Assembly (NCBI GenBank): GCA_016212925.1
Contig: JACRDF010000037.1
Location: forward strand, 122,790 to 186,789
Reading direction: 5' to 3'
DNA: 64,000 nucleotides
DNA from: Desulfomonile tiedjei
GTDB lineage: Bacteria > Desulfobacterota > Desulfomonilia > Desulfomonilales > Desulfomonilaceae
The translations under genes were made by a program, and so were the position numbers. Below are positions 55,945 through 63,876 of the stretch, in pieces (positions within the stretch are counted from its first letter, which is position 1; every line of letters starts with the position of its first letter). The notes under the pieces are model-generated. The model saw only the letters and a list, made by a program, of their open reading frames with translations, ran no database searches and was not told the origin of the DNA.

Positions 55945-56820
55945 TTATCCTTCGCGTTCCCGGCGTTTGCGCAGGTATTCTGCGAGGGCCTCCTCCCAGC
56001 TCCGGAGCGCCGCTCCGGTGAGTTCGACAAATCTGGAGTTGTCGAGAACCGAATACGCGGGCCGGGGAGCCGGTCTGCCCAGTTCTTCGGTCGTTATCGG
56101 TTCCACGCGAACGTTGGTGATACCGGCTTGTTCAACAATTTGCCGGGCAAAATCATACCACGTAGTCTCACCCGAATTGGTCACATGCACGATTCCCTTG
56201 GCACCGCGGCCGGACAGCTTTATGAGCGCTGCGGCAAGGTCCTCGGAAAACGTCGGAGATCCCCGCTGATCGTCCACCACCTTCAAAACATCCCTGTGCG
56301 CGGCCGCGCTCAATATGGCCTCCACAAAATTCTTGCCGTTCAGACCGAAGAGCCACTGTGTTCTGACTATACAATGGTTCTCGGGGAGCAAGCTGGAGAC
56401 CGCTGTCTCTCCTTGGGCCTTGGACTCGCCATAGACTCCCAATGGATTCAGGGGGTCACTTTCAAAATAGGGCGATCTCTTGGTTCCGTCGAACACATAA
56501 TCGGTGCTCAAGTGAATCATGAAAGCGCCACACACTCTGGCGGCTTCGGCGAGGTTCGCGGCACCGTGCGCGTTGACGCTGAACGCGGCGGCAGGGTCGG
56601 ATTCACATCCGTCCACGTCGGTAACAGCGGCAACGTTTATGATAACACCAGGATTAAGCTTCGACAGTACCTCCACCGTTGATTCCGCGCGACGAATATC
56701 GAGTTCGTCCACGTCCAGCGGTATCGTAGAAATGCCCGATTCCCGCATGAGCCGGACCAGGTCCGACCCGAGCATACCCTTGGCTCCCACTACCGCGTAA
56801 GGTTCCCTGGGCCTTGGCAT
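55945..56820 (-). CDS. rfbD: dTDP-4-dehydrorhamnose reductase
   Basis: The 291-residue SDR-family enzyme makes dTDP-L-rhamnose with NAD(P)H. It has the Rossmann GAKGMLGSDL (about 11-20), VAAVTDVDGCE, STDYVFDGTKRSPY with the Tyr-Ser pair, GVYGESKAQGE with Tyr-x3-Lys, and RTQWLFG. The ATG at 56820 has AAGGAG 7 bases upstream and is preferred over ATG 56844. No other rhamnose genes (rfbA/B/C) are adjacent. Confidence 0.92.
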   Translation of the reverse strand: MPRPREPYAVVGAKGMLGSDLVRLMRESGISTIPLDVDELDIRRAESTVEVLSKLNPGVIINVAAVTDVDGCESDPAAAFSVNAHGAANLAEAARVCGAFMIHLSTDYVFDGTKRSPYFESDPLNPLGVYGESKAQGETAVSSLLPENHCIVRTQWLFGLNGKNFVEAILSAAAHRDVLKVVDDQRGSPTFSEDLAAALIKLSGRGAKGIVHVTNSGETTWYDFARQIVEQAGITNVRVEPITTEELGRPAPRPAYSVLDNSRFVELTGAALRSWEEALAEYLRKRREREG

Positions 56821-57206
56821 AAAGTTACTCCTTGCCTCATCCATTCAGTTACGGAGGGAGCAAATGCTGTCATTGCGAGCGCAACGAAGCAATCTCTCCC
56901 GTCACCATTGAGATTGCTTCGTCGTTTCACTCCTCGCAATGACAGACAGCCGATAAAGCCCTCGCTTAACTGCAAGGTTAGTCCTTGCAGTTCTTAATTG
57001 TTGAACTGGCGAGAGTTTTTCAATATGATATGTCGAACTGATACTCCATAACCAGTTGTTATTTCTTCAGATTGATCGTTACCAGATCGCCGAGGCGCGC
57101 CCCGTTCAGACAAGGGCGCCCTCCGAAGCGAAAAACCCGGCGGTCTTTCTGCGATCACCTTCTCCTTTCTTATGACACTTATTTTTGGTTACGCGCAAGG
57201 TCCGAT
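56821..57206. other. Intergenic, with a CATTGCGAG repeat
   Basis: The divergent gap between rfbD and the acyltransferase-like gene contains one complete palindromic repeat (56867-56946). No gene is seen. Promoters for both genes should lie here. Confidence 0.5.
56867..56946. repeat. CATTGCGAG palindromic repeat (complete copy)
   Basis: CTGTCATTGCGAGCG at the left and CTCGCAATGACAG at the right frame AACGAAGCAATCTC and GAGATTGCTTCGTCG, giving a large cruciform. Confidence 0.75.
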
Positions 57207-58424
57207 ATGAAAATGATTCTTAGGCAAGCCCTGGACAAGGATCGCCAGGCCATCGAGAGCATCCTCAAACCGTGGACCGACGACGACCCCGAGGTCCTTG
57301 ATGCCCTTCAGGACGCATTTCGAGCAGATTTGCCCGGAGCGATCCGGTGCAGACTCCTTGAAACTGACAAGACCATCCGCTGCGTCTCTGTCTGGAAGTG
57401 GGAAAACAAGGACGAGGTCCGTTTGATTGCGCTTGGGATGGGGCCAGGCGCATCCGAGTTCGGCATTGACAACAGGTTCATCTCGGAAGAAATCCTGGAT
57501 TGGGCGGATTCCGGGGTCTCGAAGGTCACTGTCGTTCTTCCGGAGATGGTCGCCCCGCCACTAACGGGGAGTTTGAGGACGTCCGGTTTCATATTTGAAG
57601 GAATCTCTTCGAGTTGCGGGGTAAAGCAGAATTCGCGCGTCAGATTCTGCAAGCATTTTCTCTACCGCTCGATTCCTTATTCCCAGGTGATGGGTTTTAT
57701 AAAGGATTTCTTGCTTTCCCTCGGTTATGAGGTGAGAACCGAGGGAGACGGCCTCGGATATCGGATACGTTCAGACCATCGCTTTCCATTTATCTTCAAC
57801 GCATGGCACCGGATTACCCGCAGCGGTCCTGATATCATAGTGCACCCACCAGCGCGTGTTCTGGAACTCTACGACCTTGAAACGATTTTCTATCCCCTGA
57901 CCATCCGGACCAGAAACGAAAAACCGCTGCTGATTCCTATGGACAAAAAGAGGGCCTCTCATCTGCTCAATTTGCCTCGCCTGGACGCTCACCAGGGCAC
58001 CCTGTTCGCCGAGGGCGCGGGGGATGGTCACAGGCAGCTTTTCAGCAATAATCTCACCTACAGCTATCCTGCGGGTCTTCAGGGGATGCGTAGAGGGATG
58101 CCCCTGCTGTTCTATGTCAACAGGGTGGGCGCGGTAGGGACAGGACGCTTGGACGACTGGTACCTCGACGAACCCAAGAACCTCTACAACAATCTGGACG
58201 AAATGGGCTATTTCGACCCGCAGGACGTTAAAGAGCACGTCGCGTCTTCCGGACCGAATGCCGGCAAGGTCATGGTGATTCGATTCAAATGGTACAGGTC
58301 GCTGAAACGAGTTGTCAGCCTCGAAGAAATACGCGGCATCGACGACGGCTTCAACCCGCAACGCACGCGGTCCTTGTCTTCGCAATTCTTCCAGTCCGTG
58401 GTCGCAGCGGGAAACAGAGTTTAG
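57207..58424 (+). CDS. GNAT-like acyltransferase fused to a PUA/ASCH-like domain
   Basis: This 405-residue protein starts at ATG 57207 with CAAGG upstream; the open frame extends to 57072 but with poor composition. The N-terminal part (about 1-160) has GNAT-like features (ALDKDRQAIESILKPWTDD, ALGMGPGASE, EEILDWADSGVSKVTVVL, LRTSGFIFEG). The C-terminal domain (about 270-395) has MPLLFYVNRVGAVGTGRL and DWYLDEPKNLYNNLDEMGYFDPQDV, which suits PUA/ASCH/EVE-like RNA- or modified-base-binding folds. No known family name is certain. It may modify RNA, nucleotides or proteins. Confidence 0.65.
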   Translation: MKMILRQALDKDRQAIESILKPWTDDDPEVLDALQDAFRADLPGAIRCRLLETDKTIRCVSVWKWENKDEVRLIALGMGPGASEFGIDNRFISEEILDWADSGVSKVTVVLPEMVAPPLTGSLRTSGFIFEGISSSCGVKQNSRVRFCKHFLYRSIPYSQVMGFIKDFLLSLGYEVRTEGDGLGYRIRSDHRFPFIFNAWHRITRSGPDIIVHPPARVLELYDLETIFYPLTIRTRNEKPLLIPMDKKRASHLLNLPRLDAHQGTLFAEGAGDGHRQLFSNNLTYSYPAGLQGMRRGMPLLFYVNRVGAVGTGRLDDWYLDEPKNLYNNLDEMGYFDPQDVKEHVASSGPNAGKVMVIRFKWYRSLKRVVSLEEIRGIDDGFNPQRTRSLSSQFFQSVVAAGNRV

Positions 58425-58484
58425 TCCTGGGAGTCCTTTGCAACAAGGTTGTCTAAAGCGTTGGCGGCTTTCGTAACTTAGAAA

Positions 58485-58519
58485 CATTTCATTGGTGGCG
58501 GCCGGCGTCTCTGCCGGCC
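58485..58519. repeat. Left inverted repeat of the RAYT unit
   Basis: A 35-base sequence beginning CATTTCATTGGTGGCGGCC is inverted at 59012-59046 with one mismatch. Its GC core GGCCGGCGTCTCTGCCGGCC forms a hairpin. It is the REP-type left boundary. Confidence 0.8.
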
Positions 58520-58542
58520 TTGCTCGGAAAAAGGGTATCGGC

Positions 58543-59004
58543 ATGACCGTGAAAACTCCGACCCTCACCATGTACCGCGGGAAGCTCCCCCACTGGCGAA
58601 TGGATGGTTCCACCTATTTTGTCACTTGGCGTTTGGCTGCTTCGCAGTCATCCCTAGAATACGAAGAAAGAACCATTGTAGCAGATGCGATTAAGCACTT
58701 CGCTGGAGAGCGATACGATTTGTTGGCCTACGTTGTGATGGATGATCACGTACATGTCGTCGTAGCCCCTGTCCAAGGATTTTCGCTACAGAAAATCCTC
58801 CATAGCTGGAAATCATTTACAGCCAGTTGCCTGCAAAAAGATTTCCGAAGAGTCGGAGCCGTCTGGCAGGATGAATACTTCGATCGGATTGTCCGAGACC
58901 AAAAAGAACTGATGGAGAAGCTCAATTATATTCTGGATAACCCGGCTAGAAAGTGGCCGGAACTTGAGGAATATATGTGGGTTGGGCATGGTGGCTCCTT
59001 GTGA
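58543..59004 (+). CDS. REP-associated tyrosine transposase (RAYT, IS200-like)
   Basis: The 153-residue Y1-type transposase acts on single-stranded REP hairpins. It has the metal-binding HxH pair in MDDHVHVVV (His 69, 71), the helix FRRVGAVWQDEYFDRIVRD, and YILDNPARKWPE, the candidate site of the catalytic Tyr. The ATG at 58543 is taken as start; a longer frame begins 51 bases upstream inside the repeat. It sits between near-perfect 35-bp inverted repeats, and its first 30 bases are duplicated at 59103-59132. It looks complete and perhaps still active in REP movement. Confidence 0.92.
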   Translation: MTVKTPTLTMYRGKLPHWRMDGSTYFVTWRLAASQSSLEYEERTIVADAIKHFAGERYDLLAYVVMDDHVHVVVAPVQGFSLQKILHSWKSFTASCLQKDFRRVGAVWQDEYFDRIVRDQKELMEKLNYILDNPARKWPELEEYMWVGHGGSL

Positions 59005-59011
59005 GTAGATG

Positions 59012-59046
59012 GGCCGGCAGAGACGCCGGCCCCCACCAATGAAATG
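59012..59046. repeat. Right inverted repeat of the RAYT unit
   Basis: This is the inverted mate of 58485-58519, with 34 of 35 bases identical. It starts 8 bases after the transposase stop. Confidence 0.8.
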
Positions 59047-59054
59047 TCCGTACA

Positions 59055-59132
59055 GTGGGGGCCGGCGTCTCTGCCGGCCTTGCTCGGAGAAAGAGTATCG
59101 AGATGACCGTGAAAACTCCGAGCCTCACCATA
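59055..59132. repeat. Direct repeat of the RAYT upstream region and gene start
   Basis: These 78 bases repeat 58495-58572 in the same orientation: the GC hairpin, CTTGCTCGGA, and the first ten or so codons of the transposase (ATGACCGTGAAAACTCCG). The frame from this second ATG soon loses similarity. It may be a remnant of a second transposase gene. Confidence 0.75.
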
Positions 59133-59196
59133 TCCTTGCATGCTGACATCATAAGGAATTACTGCCGCTTTGAAATGACGAGAGAAGAAGGCAAGC

Positions 59197-59724
59197 ATGA
59201 TCTACGAGTACAAGGGCATCAGGCCCAGGATAGGAAACAACGTCTTTTTGGCGCCAGGTGTGATCGTCCTCGGGGATGTGGAAATCGGGGAGGACAGTAA
59301 TCTGTGGTTTTACACGGTGGTTCGCGGGGATGTGTACCCGATAACCATCGGCAAGGCCGTCAACATTCAGGACCACTGCATGCTCCATGTGACAGGGGGA
59401 AGGTTCCCCTTGAACCTCGGGGACCGCGTAATAGTGGGACATCGAGCGGCCCTGCACGGCTGCACCATCCAGCCCGACGCGTTGATCGGCATCGGCGCGC
59501 TGGTGCTCGACGGGGCCGTGGTGGAACAAGGCGCTGTCGTGGCCGCTGGAGCCGTGGTCTCGCCCGGCACCATAATCCCTGCCAATAAGGTCGCGATCGG
59601 AGTCCCTGCGCGCGCTGTCCGGGAAACCACCGATGAAGATAAGGAATACCACAAGGCCAATTCCCGCAGGTACCAGGAATACGCGCGAAACTTCCACAGC
59701 ATCACTTCCCTGGTCGAAGGTTAG
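59197..59724 (+). CDS. Gamma carbonic anhydrase-like hexapeptide-repeat protein
   Basis: The 175-residue left-handed beta-helix protein is of the CamH/YrdA type, which may hydrate CO2 or act as a related metalloenzyme. Candidate metal ligands are His 64, His 82 and His 87 (MLHVT, GHRAALHGC). GAAGGCAAGC precedes the ATG. Hexapeptide strands run from about residue 15 to 135, followed by a C-terminal helix. The acidic loop of prototype Cam is absent, so activity is uncertain. Confidence 0.92.
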   Translation: MIYEYKGIRPRIGNNVFLAPGVIVLGDVEIGEDSNLWFYTVVRGDVYPITIGKAVNIQDHCMLHVTGGRFPLNLGDRVIVGHRAALHGCTIQPDALIGIGALVLDGAVVEQGAVVAAGAVVSPGTIIPANKVAIGVPARAVRETTDEDKEYHKANSRRYQEYARNFHSITSLVEG

Positions 59725-59735
59725 GCATGCCTTTG

Positions 59736-59785
59736 GTAGGGGCGCCACACGTGTCGCCCTTGGGCGAGGCATGCCTCGCCCCTAC
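59736..59785. repeat. GTAGGGGCG palindromic repeat
   Basis: GTAGGGGCG and CGCCCCTAC enclose CACACGTGTCG and GGGCGAGGCATGCCTCGCCC; compare 40834-40886. Confidence 0.65.
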
Positions 59786-59956
59786 AATATCAACCTCTGC
59801 ACACTACAGCGCATCTACTGTTATCTTGCCCCATTCTCTCAGGCACTCGCCGGTCATTTCATAAACTATTACTTTAAGTATTGACAATATCCATTCGGTA
59901 TGCTTTATTAATTTCCGTTGCTTGGCAACCGCATCCACTGAAATGGGAGGAGCCGC

Positions 59957-60136
59957 ATGCCTCACTCACACAATATTGATTACTACATCGGCCATATGAA
60001 CGACGAGTCGCTGGCCGACGCGCTTGCAGACTTTGAGGACCCCCTGGAGGGCCGCTCCGCCGACCTGTTATCCTCCCTGGATATGGACGATGATTTTGCT
60101 GAGGATGACCTGGGCCTGGATTTCGACGATTTCTGA
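59957..60136 (+). CDS. Small acidic protein (59 residues)
   Basis: A 59-residue protein with GGGAGG 6 bases before the ATG. It reads MPHSHNIDYYIGHMNDESLA, DALADFEDPLEGRSADLLSS, LDMDDDFAEDDLGLDFDDF. It is very acidic, with about a third Asp/Glu and a Phe/Leu-Asp pattern at the C-terminus. No family recognised. A GC-rich hairpin follows at 60162. Such proteins can bind metals or a basic partner. Confidence 0.75.
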   Translation: MPHSHNIDYYIGHMNDESLADALADFEDPLEGRSADLLSSLDMDDDFAEDDLGLDFDDF

Positions 60137-60161
60137 AAACCCGCCTCCCGAACCTTACACG

Positions 60162-60198
60162 CGGCCGGAAAGGGACCATCGCTCTTCCGGCCGTCTTC
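60162..60198 (+). terminator. Possible terminator of the small acidic gene
   Basis: CGGCCGGAA and TTCCGGCCG form a strong stem with a loop of about 14 bases; the following TCTTCGTTCT is only weakly U-rich. Confidence 0.5.
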
Positions 60199-60213
60199 GT
60201 TCTGAATAAAAGC

Positions 60214-60323
60214 AGAAGAGTTTCACCGCGGAGAACGCAGAGAACGCGGAGGGCAAGGACGCACGGCTGTGCGTCCTTGCCTCTTCTCTGCGCGCTCAGC
60301 GATCTCTGCGGTGAAACTCTTCT
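60214..60323. repeat. Left palindrome beside the GxxExxY gene
   Basis: AGAAGAGTTTCACCGCGGAG at the left matches the inverted right end (CTCTGCGGTGAAACTCTTCT) at all but one position. The centre is a GCAAGGACGCACGGC and GTGCGTCCTTGC hairpin. Confidence 0.8.
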
Positions 60324-60349
60324 CCTATGCCGCCAGTCGTGCGCCGATG

Positions 60350-60736
60350 CTACTTCTCCTTCAAGTTGTTCACCAGTCGACGTATTCCGCGTCGCAGTTC
60401 TGTGACATTGAAGTTCAACAGCAAGCCGATGGGAACACCCGACAGCCTCAAGTAAGAGAGAAGCTAAGCCTCGTGGATAGGCTCCAGTCTCTCGACCGTC
60501 TTCAGTTCAACGATCTCCGCATTTTCTACCAGTAAGTCAATCCGATATCCGCATTCCAGGTCAACTCCGCGATACTTCACGGGCAGGCTTTTTTGTCGTT
60601 CCACTTTGAGCCCATGTTCGGCCAACTCATACGCCAGGCATGCCTCGTAGGTCGATTCCAGCAGACCCGGTCCAAGTGCCCGATGAACTGCAATGGCCGC
60701 GCCGATAATGGCGTCGGTGGTTTTGTTCAAATCCAT
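60350..60736 (-). pseudogene. GxxExxY family gene with in-frame amber codon
   Basis: The frame starts at ATG 60736 and encodes 90 residues of a GxxExxY protein (GPGLLESTYEACLAYELAEHGL, CGYRIDLLVENAEIVELKTV). It then meets TAG at 60466-60464, and continues in the same frame as LLSYLRLSGVPIGLLLNFNV to TELRRGIRRLVNNLKEK, stopping at 60350. The full frame would be 128 residues, the normal length. Relatives have Gln at the stop site (HEAQLL), so one C-to-T change (CAG to TAG) explains it. The gene is likely a fresh pseudogene. Function of the family is unknown, although it resembles PD-(D/E)XK nucleases. Confidence 0.85.
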
Positions 60737-60768
60737 TGTTGCCTCCGCGCGCGTTGTGGTGAATTCAA

Positions 60769-60873
60769 GATTGTTCACCGCGGATATCGCAGAGGACACG
60801 GAGTGTAGGGTCGCACGGCCGTGCGACCCTAGCTCTTCTCTGCGCACTCTGCGTTCTCTGCGGTGAAAATCTT
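60769..60873. repeat. Right palindrome beside the GxxExxY gene
   Basis: AGATTGTTCACCGCGGATA and CTCTGCGGTGAAAATCTTCT are the ends, enclosing a TAGGGTCGCACGGC and GTGCGACCCTA hairpin. It is the mate of the unit at 60214. Confidence 0.8.
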
Positions 60874-60892
60874 CTGTTCCTCTCCGGTGGAA

Positions 60893-60928
60893 TAAAAAAG
60901 CCCGGAGGCGATTGCCTCCGGGCTTTTG
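60893..60928 (-). terminator. Terminator of the porin gene
   Basis: On the minus strand, AAAAGCCCGGAGGC-AATC-GCCTCCGGGCTTTTTT is a strong stem with a U run, about 50 bp after the porin stop. Confidence 0.9.
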
Positions 60929-60972
60929 TTAACAGGGGCACGGCATGCCGTGCCCTTTATCCGCATTCAAGA

Positions 60973-62820
60973 TTAGAATTCCATCAGCAAGCTACCCTGG
61001 ACACCGATCAGAGCATCGATGCCACGGTTGGGGCTGATATTGGTGGTGATACCGCCCACCGTGGTGGTGGTCCCTGTCGACTGATCAACATAAGCCCACG
61101 GGAACCACGGGCCGGGCTGCCAGTATGCGAACAGGCCCTTGAAGGTCAGACCTTCCAGCAGCTTCCAATCCACGCCGAAGTCCGCTTCCCATCCGAGATA
61201 GTTGTCGGGAATGTTCGGCACGGCCGTGGTGGCTGAACTTGCCGCCCGAGGTGCTATTCCAGACAAGGTAGCACCAGTGAAGCCATTGAACTGGCCCATA
61301 CGCGTAGCGGTGTTGCTCTGCCTCATGGCGTAGATATACGAACCCCAGAGGTTCAGGTTTGCCGCAACCGCGTAATCCACCCTTCCGGCGTAGGCAACGA
61401 AGTCGTTATAGCGGGTCTCCCCATAGTTATTGTAATCGTTGCTACCGGTCCCGTACAAGTCCAACAGGTAAGTGTAAGGCCTCAGAGCTGACGTAGACCC
61501 GGTGAAACTAACAAACCCCTCGAACTTGTCAGCGACCTGCGCAGCGCCAAACGTACCGATCGCGCTCGTCGGAGCGAAAACTCCGCCGCGCCTGTCTTGG
61601 CCGGTTTTCAGCCAGTGAAAGAATGTGACTTTCGACGGGCCGCAGAGAGCGCCGAGTTCAACCACCCAGCCGTAAGGATTTCCACTTACCGGACGACCGC
61701 CGCTTCGGAAAACCTCTACATACTCCTGGGCGAATTCAGCGTTGAAGAAAAAGCGACCGTTGTTATACTTGAAATAAGGGTTCACTGCCACTACAGCTTC
61801 GTTGCCGGTATACATCGGCACCCCGCCTACTACATTCAAAAAGGTCCCGCCGGTTAGACCGCCCAAATCAGGGTTCTGGTCATTTCTGAACGACGGAGCG
61901 AGAGCGGCCGGGTATGCAGCCCCATGTGTGCCCTGATGCTGCAAATGCCGCCACAACACACCCGTGTCCACAGGGCCGTTTCTATAGGTGAAGGCGGCAT
62001 AGAAGTTGATGTTCCTGGTAAGGTTTTGGTCAGTCATCAGCGCTACCAACTGATGGCCCGCAGCGGCCGAGTCGAAGCCGGGATCACTCCCAGCCACAGA
62101 TCCCGGATCGGTGTATGCGATTCCAGGGCCCTTATAAATACCCCACATCACAGTCAGCGGTCCGTAAGGCGCAACGATGGTTACGCTATTGGTGTTGATG
62201 TCCTTGTCGCCGTACAGAAGGCCTATTCCGAAAGGCCCAGGACGATAGCCGGCGGCTATAATGCCCCAGGGGGTCTGGGCCGTCAGCCATGAGTGTCGCC
62301 ATACACCAACTGCGAACGCGGACTTCTGAGTGGCGGATCCCCTTGATTCCATCGTAATCCAAGGAGAGTAGAACGGATTGTCCGCCCAGTTCTGGCTGCC
62401 GCTAGTGTACGGGCCATTGAGGTTGCCCTGCAAGGCGTAGGTGCCCCTCCACCGAACTGCCGGATTTACACGAACCTCAGGGTAGAATTCTGCACGCTGC
62501 TCGAGGAACGCGGCATCCGAGCCCATGACCGAGTAGCCTTCCACCTGGACCGACAGGGCTGTGCCGGAGGTGCCGGCTGCAGCGCTGAAAGGAGCATAAT
62601 TGACCACAGGCCCTGACAGGCCGATGGTCGAGCGCTGACCAATTATTCCCTGGGCCTGCGCTATGTCCGCGTTACCGAACAAGTCACTGGGGCCGGTTCG
62701 GGAGATGTACCGATAGCGCAACTCAAACTCACCCGTCATGGCGAATTCCCATGCAAACGCGGGTGCGGTGAGAGTGGCTATCAGCAGCCCTGCCACCAAA
62801 ATCGTCAATAATCTTTTCAT
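60973..62820 (-). CDS. Outer-membrane porin-like beta-barrel protein
   Basis: This protein of about 615 residues has a signal peptide (KRLLTILVAGLLIATLTAPAFA) and a long Gly/Tyr/Asn-rich barrel-like body of alternating aromatic strands, ending GIDALIGVQGSLLMEF with a terminal Phe, as in outer-membrane proteins. ATG 62820 is preferred because GGGAGGAAGAG precedes it. The family is one of the large porins or alginate-type channels of sulfate reducers. It should allow small molecules across the outer membrane. A terminator follows. Confidence 0.85.
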   Translation of the reverse strand: MKRLLTILVAGLLIATLTAPAFAWEFAMTGEFELRYRYISRTGPSDLFGNADIAQAQGIIGQRSTIGLSGPVVNYAPFSAAAGTSGTALSVQVEGYSVMGSDAAFLEQRAEFYPEVRVNPAVRWRGTYALQGNLNGPYTSGSQNWADNPFYSPWITMESRGSATQKSAFAVGVWRHSWLTAQTPWGIIAAGYRPGPFGIGLLYGDKDINTNSVTIVAPYGPLTVMWGIYKGPGIAYTDPGSVAGSDPGFDSAAAGHQLVALMTDQNLTRNINFYAAFTYRNGPVDTGVLWRHLQHQGTHGAAYPAALAPSFRNDQNPDLGGLTGGTFLNVVGGVPMYTGNEAVVAVNPYFKYNNGRFFFNAEFAQEYVEVFRSGGRPVSGNPYGWVVELGALCGPSKVTFFHWLKTGQDRRGGVFAPTSAIGTFGAAQVADKFEGFVSFTGSTSALRPYTYLLDLYGTGSNDYNNYGETRYNDFVAYAGRVDYAVAANLNLWGSYIYAMRQSNTATRMGQFNGFTGATLSGIAPRAASSATTAVPNIPDNYLGWEADFGVDWKLLEGLTFKGLFAYWQPGPWFPWAYVDQSTGTTTTVGGITTNISPNRGIDALIGVQGSLLMEF

Positions 62821-63100
62821 CTCTTCCTCCCAATCCACTAGATCGACAAAAATAGCCCGAAGGCAGTTAACACACACCTAACAAATCCACGCGACAACCA
62901 GGACGCCCCTCGCTTCCCCCCGACACCTGTGCACAGGGTGGGGTGCAGCTTGAGGCCTCTTCAAATGCGGCAGTAACGTTCTTGCCGCGGTTTGCGAACC
63001 TTTTGGATTTACAGTCTTGTAACACCAACCGGCTCGCAGTGTCAAGAAAAATGTAATCGCTTACCGCAGTCATTCAGTCCCACTAGAGATGGACTGTCCC

Positions 63101-63177
63101 TGTGGGGCAGGCTTTCCAGCCTGCCTAGCCTCAGGTCAGGTGTCGTAATGGCAGGCTGGAAAGCCCGCGCCACACAC
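63101..63177. repeat. GGCAGGCTGGAAAGCC inverted-repeat unit
   Basis: TGTGGGGCAGGCTTTCCAGC at the left and GCTGGAAAGCCCGCGCCACA at the right frame a short spacer; a related hairpin is near 55459. No gene is inside. The wider gap 62821-63320 has no recognised gene. Confidence 0.6.
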
Positions 63178-63320
63178 CATTTTTCTGACCGTTCGAACAG
63201 CGACAGCCAAATGCAAAACAAACCGTAGCGGAAATATATCAGAAATTTGTTGTAAAAACCAGAAATAACGTGATGTTGATGCAAAAAAAATGGGGCCTGA
63301 AAAGAGAGATTGCTTACAAC

Positions 63321-63397
63321 TGTCATTGCGAGGGCGAAGCCCGTGGCAATCTCAGACGCGCAAAGGCAGAGATTGCTTCGCTGCGCTCGCAATGACA
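63321..63397. repeat. CATTGCGAG palindromic repeat left of the GIY-YIG gene
   Basis: CTGTCATTGCGAGGGCGAAG to GCTCGCAATGACA is a palindrome of 77 bp; a near-identical copy lies at 63771 in the same orientation. Confidence 0.8.
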
Positions 63398-63447
63398 TGT
63401 TAAGATGGCAGGCTAGCCCCCCCTACCAGGTGCCACCTTGAAGGAAC

Positions 63448-63735
63448 ATGCGCAAGGAATACTACGTATATATTCTAACCAACAAGCACAACACGGTCCT
63501 TTATACGGGCGTGACCCGCGATCTGACCCGGCGCGTGTACGAACACCGAGAAAAGCTCGCTGAGGGATTCACGGCACGGTACAATGTTCACAAGCTTGTC
63601 TTTTATGAAATGACAGACGATGTCCAAGCCGCAATCGCCCGTGAGAAGCAAATCAAGGCGGGCCCGCGTCGGAAAAAGATCGACCTCATCAATGGCATGA
63701 ATCCCGAGTGGCGCGATTTGTATGAAGAGTTGTAG
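63448..63735 (+). CDS. GIY-YIG nuclease family protein
   Basis: The 95-residue single-domain protein has YVYILTNKHNTVLYTGVTRD (the GIY-YIG-like pair), the Arg of LTRRVYEHR, KLVFYEMTDD, AIAREKQIKAG and a closing NPEWRDLYEEL. Such small proteins resemble UvrC-like or structure-specific nuclease domains; the substrate is unknown. It is boxed by two direct copies of an 80-bp palindrome. Confidence 0.9.
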   Translation: MRKEYYVYILTNKHNTVLYTGVTRDLTRRVYEHREKLAEGFTARYNVHKLVFYEMTDDVQAAIAREKQIKAGPRRKKIDLINGMNPEWRDLYEEL

Positions 63736-63770
63736 AAAGGCTGCGTCTGTCATTGTGGGGAGTGTTACAA

Positions 63771-63849
63771 CTGTCATTGCGAGGGCGAAGCCCGTGGCAA
63801 TCCCCTACGCGTAAAGGCAGAGATTGCTTCGCTGAGCTCGCAATGACAG
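63771..63849. repeat. CATTGCGAG palindromic repeat right of the GIY-YIG gene
   Basis: It matches 63321-63397 except for a short middle stretch (CCCCTACGCGT against TCAGACGCGC). Small TGTCATTG half-sites follow at 63748 and 63860. Confidence 0.8.
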
Positions 63850-63876
63850 GGTTGGGGTCTGTCATTGCTGTACGTG

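Noticed and set aside
60464..60466. TAG read as pyrrolysine in the GxxExxY gene
   Set aside because: A single CAG-to-TAG change is simpler, the family has Gln there, and no pyl gene is seen in the window.
63321..63849. Possible CRISPR array
   Set aside because: Only two long palindromic copies separated by a gene; no short regular repeats and spacers and no cas gene.
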